Below are positions 47,606 through 57,868 of a stretch of 64,000 bases of DNA, piece after piece. A program made the position numbers and the translations under genes. Position 1 is the stretch's first letter, and each line of letters starts with the position of its first letter. Source of the stretch: Viscum album (taxonomy: Eukaryota > Streptophyta > Magnoliopsida > Santalales > Viscaceae); contig OY728120.1 in the NCBI GenBank assembly GCA_963277665.1, positions 944,557,195-944,621,194 of the forward strand, written 5' to 3'. Below the pieces are notes generated by a model. It did not search any database. It was not told where the DNA came from and saw only the letters and a program-made list of their open reading frames with translations.

Positions 47606-49327
47606 CACTGATAAAACACATATTTATTGAATATTTTATTCATAATAAATGATATGTCTTCCCCACATTATGGTAAATGTGTTCATTTATGCAATATATG
47701 AGATTAGATTATTCATTTTCAAATTTGATGAAAATTCCAGTTTTACCCTTATAAAATTGACTATAGTATTTTAGACATAAATAGTGTAATTTGAATTATT
47801 TGAACCTAAAATTTTGTAAAAATATTTCTCACTTAATGTGATATAACTTTTATTCAGGAATATGGAGATAAATCATTCATTTGGTTAGAGTAAATGGGAC
47901 ATTAATTCAAAGGTGGGCTAGACTCTTCAGATTGGACATCAGTTCTATATTTGGGACATAAATTCTTCATATATGCTTGGATTGGTCCCAAATTTGGATA
48001 TAAGGTCGTGAAAAACATTTCTCACAAAATTCAGTAAGGGTAGTTGGTTTAATCATTTTGAAGGTAAAACAAGCCGTGGAACTTGGAATAAAATATTTGG
48101 CCTAATTTCACCATTCACACTTGAAACTATTTAATACATAGACTACCCTTTACTATATAATTTTTTTCTCATTTGGAGTGGTTGGTATGTTCATTGGGAT
48201 ATTGAAGGAAAATAATAATTGGTTTCACTCCATTTCTCTAGGAATTGAAGAGGGATAGCTCTTGAATCTAGGATCCCTTAATCGAAACATTTTTCTTCTT
48301 GTTCTTCTTCACATGTTAATGTTTTTATTCTAGTAATAAATTTATTTGTTAATATTTTATATCTTCTATTTTATTATATTATGGTAAATTATCTTGTGAT
48401 TTAATCATTATATTTTGTCTGGAAATAGAGAGTAGAAATGAGATTGGGTTATACCCTTTCAAAATCTTTGCAAATCCAATTTGTTTCTACAATGACCACA
48501 CTACCCATGGAAGAGTAGTTTTCTTAGTAATCGATCTTCCTATTATCTTATTCATTTATTTATGTTTAATCATTGAGTTATGATAATTTACATAATATGA
48601 TAAATTAATTTAGTTTTAAAATTATAAGAAACTAAGAAAAAAAATTAATAATTGACAGAAAAACACGTGAGGTCTAGATTTGTGTAAATTGTGAGAGCAC
48701 AAACATAATTGATAAAACCAAAACACAAGGTATAAAATTTTAGAGTTAAAATAAAATGAATGAAATAAATTAATACTTATTTACATAAATTTTCTATGAA
48801 ATAATTTATCACTGACCATAATCTGTCCTTACAACGACAATAAATTAGGGTGCGTTGATTGCATTTTCGGAAGCTGGCCTAAGGTTTAATTCTTTTCATA
48901 TTTGTGGAAATGTTAATTGGAGCAGCGTACAATGGTCAAAAAATTAGGGGATAATAATTAAGTGGATATAATTTTTAATGAAAATTATTAATAACTATGT
49001 GATGATGTAGCATTAGATCGATTTTTCCTTTTAATATATTTTCTAAAAAACATCTTCTTGTTGTGTCTTATTAATCAAATTTCATTTCAAAAAAAAATAA
49101 AAATAAAAATAATATTCTTCTATAATAATTATTCAACTTATTTTATGTAAATAAATCCCCAATACTTATAATTTGTTTATTAATTTTTAATGTTACATTC
49201 AAAATACCATTAATTTTTTGATTTAAATTATTCTTCCATTAAGAGACAACATTGGTCTTCCACTCTACTACACCTAAATAACCAAAAACTGAACATCATG
49301 TGAGAGCACCAAAAATAGTTCCTTTCA
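47606..49327 (+). repeat. Probable Athila 5' LTR
   Basis: The sequence ends TTTCA three bases before the primer site. The length of about 1.7 kb is usual for Athila LTRs. Only one copy is in the window, so the start is inferred from where Tekay B homology stops. Confidence 0.5.
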
Positions 49328-49330
49328 AAT

Positions 49331-49348
49331 TGGTACCGTTTCTAGGGA
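49331..49348 (+). other. Athila primer binding site, tRNA-Asp type
   Basis: TGGTACCGTTTCTAGGGA agrees with the complement of the tRNA-Asp 3' end, TGGCGCCGTTGCCGGGGA, at 13 of 18 positions. Most changes are C-to-T or G-to-A, as expected from decay of methylated CpG. Confidence 0.75.
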
Positions 49349-49593
49349 GAAAACTAATTATTTTATCCAATTAGATGTATTTATTTTATTTTTCATTTTA
49401 TTCCATTCTTCTCTTCGTTATTCCTTCTTTACCCAATCTGATTTTCTCTTCTTCTTTTGTTTTCTTCTTTTTCTTATTCATATTTTTGGGACCATAAACT
49501 CAAAATAAACATTTTTATTTTATTATAGAGCTATTTTATTATTTTAATTCTTGTTTAATTTATGGCATGAAATAATTATTAAGATCTTTTAGA
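49349..49593 (+). other. Athila leader, pyrimidine-rich
   Basis: Between primer site and gag lies a strongly pyrimidine-rich stretch (about 49380-49490, TTCTTCTTTTGTTTTCTTC-like). No coding is seen. Confidence 0.5.
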
Positions 49594-50870
49594 TCTTGAG
49601 CCTGAGATTGAGCATATCATTAGGGATCAAATTAGACAATCTCGGTCTACGAGAAGTGTCTATATTTACGCAATTGAAGAATTATTCCATTATAAGAACA
49701 CGAAAATTGGAAACACTTCTAATTCAATCATTAAAGAAGAACCAATGGCTGAGAAAAATAATATTTAACTTTTTATAACAATATGATAATTGGCTGCACC
49801 ATATATTAACTATCAACAAAATTTTATTGAATACCAAAATCTCAAATCAGACATTTAACTAAAATCTTTGTTAATTCACATAGTTCCAAAATTTCATGGA
49901 TTATCTGGTGAGGATCCCAAAATATTTACAGTAATTTAATTTTGTTTTCTCAACCCTTAAACCAATAAATGTCTCTGAAGATCAAATAAAACTAAGAGCA
50001 TTCCTGTTCTCACATTATGGAACTACACAATATTTGATGAATTATTTACATCCAGAAGATGTATCTTTTTGGAATGATTTAAAATTTCTTTTCTTACAGA
50101 TATTTTTTCCATCTTCAATGACTAATTCCAATTGTTAGGATATCTTAGGGATGAAGAAATCACAATGGGAATCAATGTATGAGTACTGGGAGTGAATTAA
50201 CAAGTTGCGTGAAAGATATCCACATCACAAAAAATGTGAGAAAATCCTCATCTAGTACCTATATGAAATAATTAAACCTATGGAGAGGAGCATGGTAGAT
50301 GTCACAGATAGAGAGGAATTGGTTGACCAAACCCCAACAGATGCAGGTGCGTTGATTGACATGATGACACAAAATTACCAAACAATTTGGCGATCAAGGT
50401 ATACAACATGTTAGAGGAGTACATCAGGTCAGTCCATATTCTATTGAAATTCATTTAGTTGATAAAAATTTTATATAATTGAACACTATGGTGATACAGA
50501 TTTCTTTTTCTCAAAAGACATCCCAACGCACTCTTATGATCCCTTGTAGAATTTGTTTTGAAACAGACCACCCAACTGACAGTTTCCCTCAATTACAAGA
50601 GATGGATGATTGCACAACAATATTACATGGGAGACCATAACCATAAAAACAAACAACCACATACCCAGAATTAGTATGATTTATTTTCTCCAATATAAAA
50701 CCAAGGGTGGAAGGATCAATCAAACATGTGGTATGGATATAGAAAAGAACAAAATCCCCATTTTCAACAAAAAATTTAGCAACCTAGGCCTTGAAAACAT
50801 GGTTTCCAATAACCCCAAAGGATATTTGAAGATCAAGCCTAAAAAATTCAATAATAAATGGAATTATTAA
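49594..50870 (+). pseudogene. Athila gag relic
   Basis: Blocks in order across several frames are LEPEIEHIIRDQIRQSRSTR, then MAEKNNI followed by LAAPYINYQQNFIEYQNLKS. Next come IHIVPKFHGLSGEDPK, then IKLRAFPF-like text near 49990-50020, and FWNDLKFLFLQIFFPS near 50075. MKKSQWESMYEYWE, RERYPHHKKCEKIL, KPMERSMVD and ALIDMM follow near 50160-50370. A zinc-knuckle PCRICFETDHPTDSFP near 50550 has its last Cys changed to Ser. These are the landmarks of Athila Gag. Stops and at least three frame changes make it dead. Confidence 0.78.
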
Positions 50871-51093
50871 TCAAAGTAATATTTTAACACTAATGAACTT
50901 CTGAAGAAAATTGTTTTTATTCAAAAGAATGAGGTGAAGAGTCAAGGTTCAGAGTTGAGGTAGTTTAAGACACTAATGAACCATATTTCCAAAACCCTCA
51001 CTGAAATAGTAAGTAAGAAATCTAGAAATATTCCTTCCCAACTATTGACACTCCTTTCGTCACAGAATATAAAGATCGGAAAAGGGGAATATC
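50871..51093 (+). other. Athila gag tail and junction with the Tat element
   Basis: Low-quality continuation of Athila gag (for example TNEPYFQNP). The boundary with the Tat LTR is placed at TGAGCTCAAAGTG (51094) because a TG start is expected and later sequence is Tat-like. Confidence 0.4.
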
Positions 51094-51171
51094 TGAGCTC
51101 AAAGTGATTCAGCCTTTGAAGAAAACATCAAAAATCAACAAAGGAAGGAAGAAAGGATCAACAGCAGCATC

Positions 51172-51665
51172 ACTGCGCAAGTGTACTTGCGCGGCCACCT
51201 TGGTCGCGCAGGTGACTTGTGCGACCTAATTGGTAACCGCCTGGTAACCGCCCGGGGTCTTCTTTTTCCTATAAATAGACCCTGTGGGCCCCCCATTCGA
51301 GAGGATCTTTTTCCAGAAACTCAGATTGAAGCTCCCGACGCCCAAGTCTCTTCTCAAAGCTTCCGGAACACTTCTAAGGTAATTTCTTACCTAGAACGGA
51401 AGATCTAAAGAGAAGAAAGAAGGCCTAAGTGTTGAAACATATCAAACACTTGCGCACCGACTTATTTCCTTCAATATAACTTGCGCGTCCCTTTTCTGGA
51501 AGAACCTCGAGAACATTCTAAAGGGTTTAAAAAAGAGTCGCTCAAGTATTTCATTGCTGGTTGAAAATCGCGCAAGTACACTATGTGTCGCGCAGGTATA
51601 CCTGCGCGACCAACACTTGCGCGCCCACGGAAGACTTGCGCGCCTTGCAAGACTTGCGCGCCCCT
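51172..51665. repeat. ACTTGCGCG-type motif clusters in the Tat LTR
   Basis: One cluster (51172-51236) lies upstream of the TATA box with GCGCAAGTGTACTTGCGCG, an inverted pair. A second (51446-51665) lies downstream and includes CGCGCAGGTATACCTGCGCG, a perfect palindrome, and three ACTTGCGCG(C/T)C copies in a row. CpGs are mostly intact, unlike in the copia array. Confidence 0.85.
51269..51278 (+). promoter_or_regulatory. TATA box of the Tat LTR
   Basis: CTATAAATAG lies about 30 bp downstream of a CTGGTAACCGC duplication and about 40 bp beyond the first motif cluster. Transcription would be expected to start about 30 bp further on. Confidence 0.7.
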
Positions 51666-51911
51666 ATCTTTTTGGGTGCCCATCTTGCCCATTTTTACCC
51701 CTCTTAAGCCATTTCACCTTTCCTTTTCAAGATTCAGTCTTCAAGACACTCTTCAAAGCCATTTATGGCATGATTTCTTGATTTTAATTTCTTATTTGAA
51801 AGGAATTCTGTGGAATCTCTGTCAAAGTCTAGTGATTTAAATATCCTTATGTCACTAAAATACGGAGAGTTCATTCATTTAACCTCATCCTTTAAGATGA
51901 GAGAATCCTAA

Positions 51912-52352
51912 CCTGGGTCTCCTTTTCAGGAATAATCCCCAGTGATAAAACCTCAAATATGGGCATCCTCCTCAGGAATAAGCCCCAAACCTTAAATCCT
52001 AACCTGGGTCTCCTTTTTCAGGAATAAGACTCAGTTATAATCTTGGGCTTCATTTTAATGAATAATCCCCAAGTATCCTAACATGAGTCTCCTTTTCCAG
52101 GAATAATACTCAGTCATAATCTTGGGCTTCCTTTTAAAGAATAAGCCCCAAGTCCCTTAACCTGGGTCTCCTTTTTAGGAATAAGACTCAGTCATAACCT
52201 TGGGTCTCCTTTTCAGGAATAAGCCCCAAGTTCCCTTCAATTTCTCTTAACCAGTCATAATTTACCTTTGATTTGGGTTTCCTTTTCAGGAGTAAAACCC
52301 CATCATAAGTCCCCTCCTAACTTGGGCATCCTCCTTAGGAGTAAGCCCCAAG
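51912..52352 (+). repeat. Ten-unit tandem hairpin array in the Tat LTR
   Basis: Units start at 51912, 51960, 52003, 52042, 52082, 52121, 52161, 52199, 52272 and 52321, most 38-43 bp apart. Each runs from a CTTGGG/CCTGGG arm through TCCTTTTCAGGA to an AAGCCCCAAG or AGACTCAG arm. Outer arms pair (CTTGGGCTT with AAGCCCCAAG; CTGGGTCT with AGACTCAG; GGGTTT with AAAACCC). The inner TCCT pairs with AGGA. In unit 4 both inner arms change together (TTCAT with ATGAA). Units 3 to 8 alternate between the two arm types except at the end. Confidence 0.8.
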
Positions 52353-52530
52353 ATTAGAGTATTCAAATCTCCATGAAGCACATATAACTTTATGGACCCT
52401 GTTCATGGATTTTCTCCCTAAAAGTAAATCCTAAACCTTCATCTATCTGGGCAGTCATCCATACATAAGCCCCAAACAAATTCTTATGATTGCATCTTTC
52501 ATGGCACAATTGTCTAAATTTTACCAATAC

Positions 52531-52574
52531 CTCTTGTTTCTCACACCGAGCGTGACTCACGTGTGCTTAGAGTG
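52531..52574 (+). other. Block shared with the copia element
   Basis: CTCTTGTTTCTCACACCGAG, then a TGACTCACGTGTGCTTAGAGT segment, closely matches copia positions 12983-13026. It contains both a TGACTCA site and a CACGTG G-box core; the copia copy has CTCATGTG instead. The function is unknown. Confidence 0.7.
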
Positions 52575-53265
52575 TAAAAGTAATTATGACATTCATCTTT
52601 GAGCCATCAATCATAAACATCATACTCCATTTCTCGAACTACGTGGGTTCTGATTCCTTTTCCAAAACAAAGGATACGTAGGTAGCCCATTTATGGGTTC
52701 GATCCCAACTTTGAAATAATCCATGTACTTCTGAATGACGATAAACTTCAAGTGCCCAACTGAGTGGCTTTAAAACCAGCCTGGCCATCATAATGACCAA
52801 GAGACTTTTATATAAATGTTTTGAAGGATACCATTGACCAAGAATCTCTAAACAGATATAGATGATTCTCTATTGATGAAGAACCTCGAATATATATAAA
52901 AGATTCTCTAAATGTCTTGCATATTTAATCATTGATTGTTAAAACTAAAGGAAAGCTCATTTTATACTTGGTAATATAATAAGGATTCACGAATATAACT
53001 TAAATCTATAAAGAGAGTCCCGGAGTAGACAATAATTCCCCTCAAAAAGGTGTGATGAGTCCGACCTCCCATACTCTCGACCAATGAAAATTCCTAAGCC
53101 TCATTAGTCCACAAGCTAATGAGCGCCTGCCTTTGGAAAGTAGGTCCAAACGGATGTGGAATCATTGGATGTTTCCGGTTCTACGAACAAACCCGTTAGA
53201 AACCGATCAGAACGTTTGAATCTCCCGTCCAGGAGGTCATCCCCGGATTCCGTGGGAAACAAAAA

Positions 53266-53284
53266 TGGTGAACCCGACGTGAAT
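53266..53284 (+). other. Tat primer binding site (presumed)
   Basis: TGGTGAACCCGACGTGAAT begins four bases after the LTR end. It loosely resembles the TGGCGACTCCGCTGGGGA type of tRNA-Arg site I associate with Tat/Ogre elements. The tRNA cannot be assigned with confidence. Confidence 0.45.
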
Positions 53285-53322
53285 CCTTAACCACGTTAAA
53301 GTGATATTCTTCTTATTTGTTA

Positions 53323-53335
53323 GGCCCCTTGGGCC
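53323..53335 (+). other. GC-rich palindrome in the Tat leader
   Basis: GGCCCCTTGGGCC is self-complementary apart from its three-base centre. It lies between the primer site and the first ATG, a place where retroelement RNAs often carry dimerisation or packaging hairpins. That role is only a suggestion. Confidence 0.4.
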
Positions 53336-53444
53336 AACAAAGCAATCATTGACATGTTCTCATCCAAAAGATGCAGTGGCCGGATTCATCTTGATTATGT
53401 CTGTTACATGAAACAGACACTCTTTTCTCAAGATCTTCTGCAAA

Positions 53445-55304
53445 ATGGCTTTCCTTAAATTCACCCCTGTGAATACTGCTGCTGTGAACACCTCTATTGT
53501 GAGGTCTGCTACTGTGAAAACCAATGCTGCTACTCCTGCTGGAACGTCATCCGCCCTGAGGATGACATCACCAACTCAGCGTCTTCAACGCTGGGTTTCT
53601 AATGCACTGGTTAAGGAGTACAGTCGCAGCGGTACTATCCCAACTCTGGAGGCCGCTCGTCAAGCCCTCCAAGTTAACAACTCTACCTGGTCGTCCGGAC
53701 AACGGCGGCCAGCAATCAAGAAGCAGGCGGTGTTGACTACCGTCTCCAACCGTTTCGGGTCGTTATCCCCGGAACGCAATTTCCATTCACTCCCTTACTC
53801 TGAGGAAGTGAATGAGCAGGTCCCGGAAGACCTTAATTCAAAAAGACAGGAGTCCTTCTCAAGGGCTCCCATCAACAATAGCCGCTAGACTCGTGCGGTA
53901 GTGCGCCCTCAACATGATGAGGGTACCGACTCCAGGCATTCAGCTCAGGTTCCTCGAACCCGAGCAGGCAAGATGAACCGCCAGAGACGGAATATGGTTA
54001 ACAATAGGCGGGTTGTCATCCCTGCCATCTCTGGAGAAGTCCACCATCCTAACTTGGTGGAAAACAACGAGCAGGCATACACACCTGTTCGTTTTAATTC
54101 CGATGTCCAGCAGACTCGTCTAACAGCATCAAGCCTATCCCGCCAGGCAATTCCGGCGGAGTACCATAGGCAGGAACATACACCTGCTTATACATCACCA
54201 GTTAGTCAGCAGGCTCGTCTGGCTACATATGATGGATCTCGTCAACCACGTTTGGCGAAGTGTAATCAGCAGGCACATACACCTGCTAATACTAATCAGG
54301 CCTACCAACAGTCTCGCTTGGTAGCGCCTGGAGAAGTCAGTCGGAATGTCCCGACGACAAACAGGAGGCAGACTCAACTCTCTGCCTCCACACTTGAGTA
54401 CTGTCAGGATTCACTGACAGGAAAAGGAGGACAGGAGCAGGCACATACACCTACTCCAAGCCCGGAATGGACGTATATCCCCGTTCCGGCGGCTGAAGTC
54501 ACCAAATATATTTTGTCAATGGTGAAAGAGCAGAAGAAAATTCCTGCTCATATTATGGATGCTTTCCAGGATATCATAACAGCTTCAGCATCATCTCAGG
54601 GATAGACACATAAATCTATCCCTAGCAATGGAGTGACACATCAACGATTCACTCCGGAACAGACACACACATCTGTTCTAGTCCAAGAGGGTTATGGGGC
54701 ATACTCCCCCATATCATACGGACAACCAAGTCAGGCACATACACCTGATTTGAGTGGAGATCGTCAGCCTAACCTGACCATCTTTCCTGATTAGGCACAT
54801 ACACCTGCTCAGAGCAATCACTTTCGTCATCAAGTGGTTTCTAAAGTGAGTAAGAAGGCATCTAAGAAAAAGATCCACCCATCACAGTCAGGAGATCAAA
54901 GGCCAATTTGCAACAAGGCCTTGCTCGATGCTGGAGTTCTTGAAGCCCTTAGACATTTATCTGTCGGAATTCAAGATTCTACTCCCTCAGTTCCCAATAA
55001 CGGGAACATTAATTCTGAAGGTCTTCAACAGACACTTCCTCATGAAGACTTGCTTCATGAAAATTCGGTCAATCTTGAAGTTTCTTCTTCAGATGAGAGC
55101 CACATGAACCCTCTATGTGGTCAGAAGGCCAAGGAGCAAGAGATTTCATCTTTTGCTGTAACCCATCATGACGGTCCTCCTCGTGGTGATGAACTTCGCT
55201 GCGAAAGTCCTCTCCGCAGTAGTGATTCACGTTGTCTCAGAAATTCTTCAGAAGGCAATGTAGTGACGAGAAAGCCTCATATCTCGAGGCACTTGAAAAC
55301 GTAA
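53445..55304 (+). pseudogene. Tat ORF1, N-terminal part
   Basis: The start ATG at 53445 (AAAATGGCT) has A at -3 and G at +4, a good plant context, about 160 bp after the primer site. One frame then runs to 55304 with stops at 53886-53888, 54603-54605 and near 54793. The protein is rich in Ser, Thr, Gln and Pro. It has an AVNT/ATVKTNA repeat near the N-terminus, and a block of eight imperfect QAHTPA peptides between about 54075 and 54810. I recognise no domain. Ogre elements carry an ORF1 of unknown function here. The stop near 54793 replaces the Gln of a QAHTPA unit and the one at 54603 the Gln of a QTH unit. Frame changes by one base at 55232-55304. Confidence 0.65.
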
Positions 55305-57013
55305 AACCATTCATGTCTGATGCTTTACTATCGGCATGTGAAACTCTTTCTCCATCAGAAGATAGCCTGGGGTTCAGGTTATTCTCCGAACCATCCCTGG
55401 GTCATTCATCTTCCAGCATGAATAGTGATTTCTCTACCAATCTTGTTGAATCCGATGAAGCAACAAGGAAACACCAACTCTGGTCCAAATAGGTATAAGA
55501 ATCTTCATTTAATGATAAAGAGGAAATGCTGAACATGAGGAAAAAACTGGAAAAAGGTGAAGTACCAGTCATGTTTTGGCCTTTGGCTGACTCCCAGTAC
55601 GACATTCCAAAGATGTTGACGGATGATGGAATCCATGATATTCGTCTCAACATATGGAAAACTATTTGTTAATTAAAGAATAAGGTATTATCTTACGATG
55701 AATATGAAAATCATCTTAAGATAATAGAAGGGTTACAACGCCAGATTGATTTGGCATCTCTATCAGTCTCTCGGTATCCGAAGGCTGAAAAGAAACAGAG
55801 AACCTTTCAACGTTCATGCCTTGGCGCACTAAGAAAATTGAGTCAGTTAATTGCCAATGCTCCATCTGATGTTCATATCAGAGGATGGGGTGTTCACGGA
55901 GCACTACATTTCACAGTGCTTTCCAGTCAGCAAAGCCCGCCGAAAATGGTCTCATGCAATGTTATTGCCCATGGCCGGCCACAGTCAATGGGCTTTGTTC
56001 ATAATCAAAAGCTTGCTCAAGAACAAGCTTCAACTAGTTCCTCTCAAAATCAAGTATATAGAGAACATGTTGTTGAATTTCTCCTACATCAAGCAGGCGA
56101 GAATATTGCACAAGCCTCTCGTCTAGAGCAAACACGTCATCAAATGACAGACGTTTCGGAAATCATCCAACGGTCTGTTGAACCAGGTGATAAAAGTGGA
56201 TACAGGTTAATGCATCCAACTAATTTCCGAACTAAGATTCGCAAGATCAAGAGAGATTTTAAGAAGATCTCAGACATAGCATGTCAAGAGACACCCCAGC
56301 TTGCCAGACTGGGGACTTCTCTAACCCAACCCTCAGAGTCAACGAATGGGATTCGAGTAGTTGAGAGGAAGCAGCAGGAACATCCCCAGTCCACCGGACT
56401 GGGGACTTTTTCAAATCCTCAATCCCTCCCAGAGAGAAAGTCAGTATTCTCTCGATTAGGGAATAAGCCTCAAGAGGAACGAAGAGCCAAGCTGTCAGGA
56501 GATTCTATACAAGTGACGGTTCTCCAAGAAAATCCTGAGGGATCAAGTCAACGGAATGCCATGTCTCATCATGGACATAGAAGGAGACAATATCACAGAA
56601 ATGCTGATAGAAAGGATTCCATGCAATATGCATCCATTAATTTCATCAATGTCGTTGCTGCTGATTCACCAGATGAGGCTCAATCAGAGGGATCAGACGA
56701 AGAGGTTCCTGCTCAAGAAGTCGTGCACACAGACCTAAATGAAGAAGGTGTGCGCACACGTAATCAAAGGCTTACCGAGAATTTGGGTATTCCATTAAGT
56801 AGCCCACTTCCCCCTCTCCGAAAAGGATCCAATAAGGGGAAAAGAAAGAATCAGGTTACTTCTCACCCTTCCTCTGAAGGAGGTCAATCGCTCTCATTAG
56901 AGCAAAGGTTTGCACAACAGGAGGAAGAAATGAAAGAATTAAGAAGTTTGAATGCAGAACTACTTCAGAGTAGTCTTCTTCTTAAGAATTCTGAAGTCCG
57001 ACAACCGAAGTAA
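55232..57013 (+). pseudogene. Tat ORF1, C-terminal part
   Basis: This part is in the frame of gag-pol (one base off the first part, overlapping it by 73 bp). Stops lie at 55490, 55496 and about 55670. Then comes an open stretch 55751-57013 of 420 codons. It includes a basic region (KAEKKQRTFQRSCLGALRKL), repeated LGTSL/LGTFS-type pieces, a SVFSRLGNKP motif, an acidic patch with SDEEVPAQEV, a nuclear-signal-like KGKRKNQ, and a short coiled coil near the end (LEQRFAQQEEEMKELRSLN). The role is unknown. It ends in TAA 19 bp before the gag ATG, in the same frame, so ORF1 and Gag may once have been one protein. Confidence 0.6.
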
Positions 57014-57031
57014 TTTGTTGTAACTTCTGAG

Positions 57032-57853
57032 ATGGATCAAGAATATCCTCCTTTATCAGTACACCCTCAGAGGTCTAATCCTATGGGTCAAACGCAACAA
57101 TGGTTGGAAGCACTACCATTAGATGCAGCACCAACCACCACGTCTGTCCAAGCTCCATTCATTGCACCTACCCAAAACCAAGTTCAACCTGACGTTTCTC
57201 AAAAGTTAATAACTACTATTGAGTCATTAACAGCTCGGTTAGAAACTATGGAAGGGAAACGGGGGCAAGTTCAACCTGAAAAGAAAGTTTACCCTGAATG
57301 GGTATATTCAATTTCTCCTCCATCCAGTTTTGGAAACCCAATTTTCCCTACTTTCAATAGATCAGGCGACCCTGAACAACATTTGACGCATTACGTGTCT
57401 TGTTGTGATCCTATGATGGGAACTCCAGAGCAGCAAGAAGCAGTGAAACTCAGATGCTTCGTTCGAACCTTGCAAGGACCAGCTTTTGTATGGTATACAA
57501 GCTTGCAATCCCGGTCAGTCATCGGATGGGAGGATCTTCGTCAAAAATTCCTTCTTCAGTTTAGCTCAACTTTGCCAAAAACGACAGTTTTCGATCTTAC
57601 AAACTGCAAGCAAAGGGAAAATGAAAGAGTCTCTGATTTCATTGCTCGTTGGAAGGGATTAACGTATTCCTTGAGTTTAGCACTCCCTCAGGAGGAATTG
57701 TTGCCAATCTGTGTGGAAAATTTGCGTGACGAATTACGCACGCCATTGATCCCTGTGAAATACACAGGAGGGTTTCGAGACCTTACTTCAATCGCTCAAC
57801 AGATTGAAGATTCCCTTATACAGGCTAAGGTTAAATCTCATGTAATTCCATAA
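57032..57853 (+). CDS. gag: Tat Gag, capsid part
   Basis: 273 codons. Residues about 105-265 form the retrotransposon gag capsid domain: FPTFNRSGDPEQHLTHYV, QEAVKLRCFVRTLQGPAFVW, WEDLRQKFLLQFSS, and RENERVSDFIARWKGL, with the final helices up to SLIQA. A short predicted helix with SLTARLETMEGK precedes it. It would assemble the cytoplasmic particle. The stop TAA at 57851 lies between Pro codons and reads as a CAA-to-TAA change; the same frame continues into the zinc-knuckle part at 57869, so this is the N-terminal piece of a longer Gag-Pol. The ATG at 57032 is in frame with ORF1 upstream and may be internal. Confidence 0.88.
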   Translation: MDQEYPPLSVHPQRSNPMGQTQQWLEALPLDAAPTTTSVQAPFIAPTQNQVQPDVSQKLITTIESLTARLETMEGKRGQVQPEKKVYPEWVYSISPPSSFGNPIFPTFNRSGDPEQHLTHYVSCCDPMMGTPEQQEAVKLRCFVRTLQGPAFVWYTSLQSRSVIGWEDLRQKFLLQFSSTLPKTTVFDLTNCKQRENERVSDFIARWKGLTYSLSLALPQEELLPICVENLRDELRTPLIPVKYTGGFRDLTSIAQQIEDSLIQAKVKSHVIP

Positions 57854-57868
57854 CCTCCGGGAAGAAGA

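Larger units (their letters stand above)
47606..51093 (+). mobile_element. Athila-lineage Ty3/gypsy relic (5' part)
   Basis: A presumed LTR, a tRNA-Asp-type primer site at 49331-49348 and a broken Athila gag at 49594-50870 occur in order. Athila elements prime on tRNA-Asp, and the gag wording (LAAP, KFHGLSGEDPK, KLRAF, RERYPHHK) is that lineage. Nothing of pol is seen; the Tat element begins about 51094. Whether Tat inserted into Athila or simply abuts it cannot be told without the other side. The left border (TGATAAAACA at about 47609) is a guess. Confidence 0.72.
51094..53261 (+). repeat. Tat 5' LTR
   Basis: It ends GGGAAACA, four bases before the primer site. The start is inferred. It contains a TATA box (51269-51278), two ACTTGCGCG motif clusters, a ten-unit hairpin array (51912-52352) and a block shared with the copia element (52531-52574). 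Without the second LTR the borders are provisional. Confidence 0.62.

Noticed and set aside
53050..53100. Hammerhead ribozyme in the Tat LTR (GATGAGTCCGAC followed by GAAAA)
   Set aside because: The core CTGATGAG reads GTGATGAG, stem II does not close properly, and no convincing stem III with a cleavage triplet was found.
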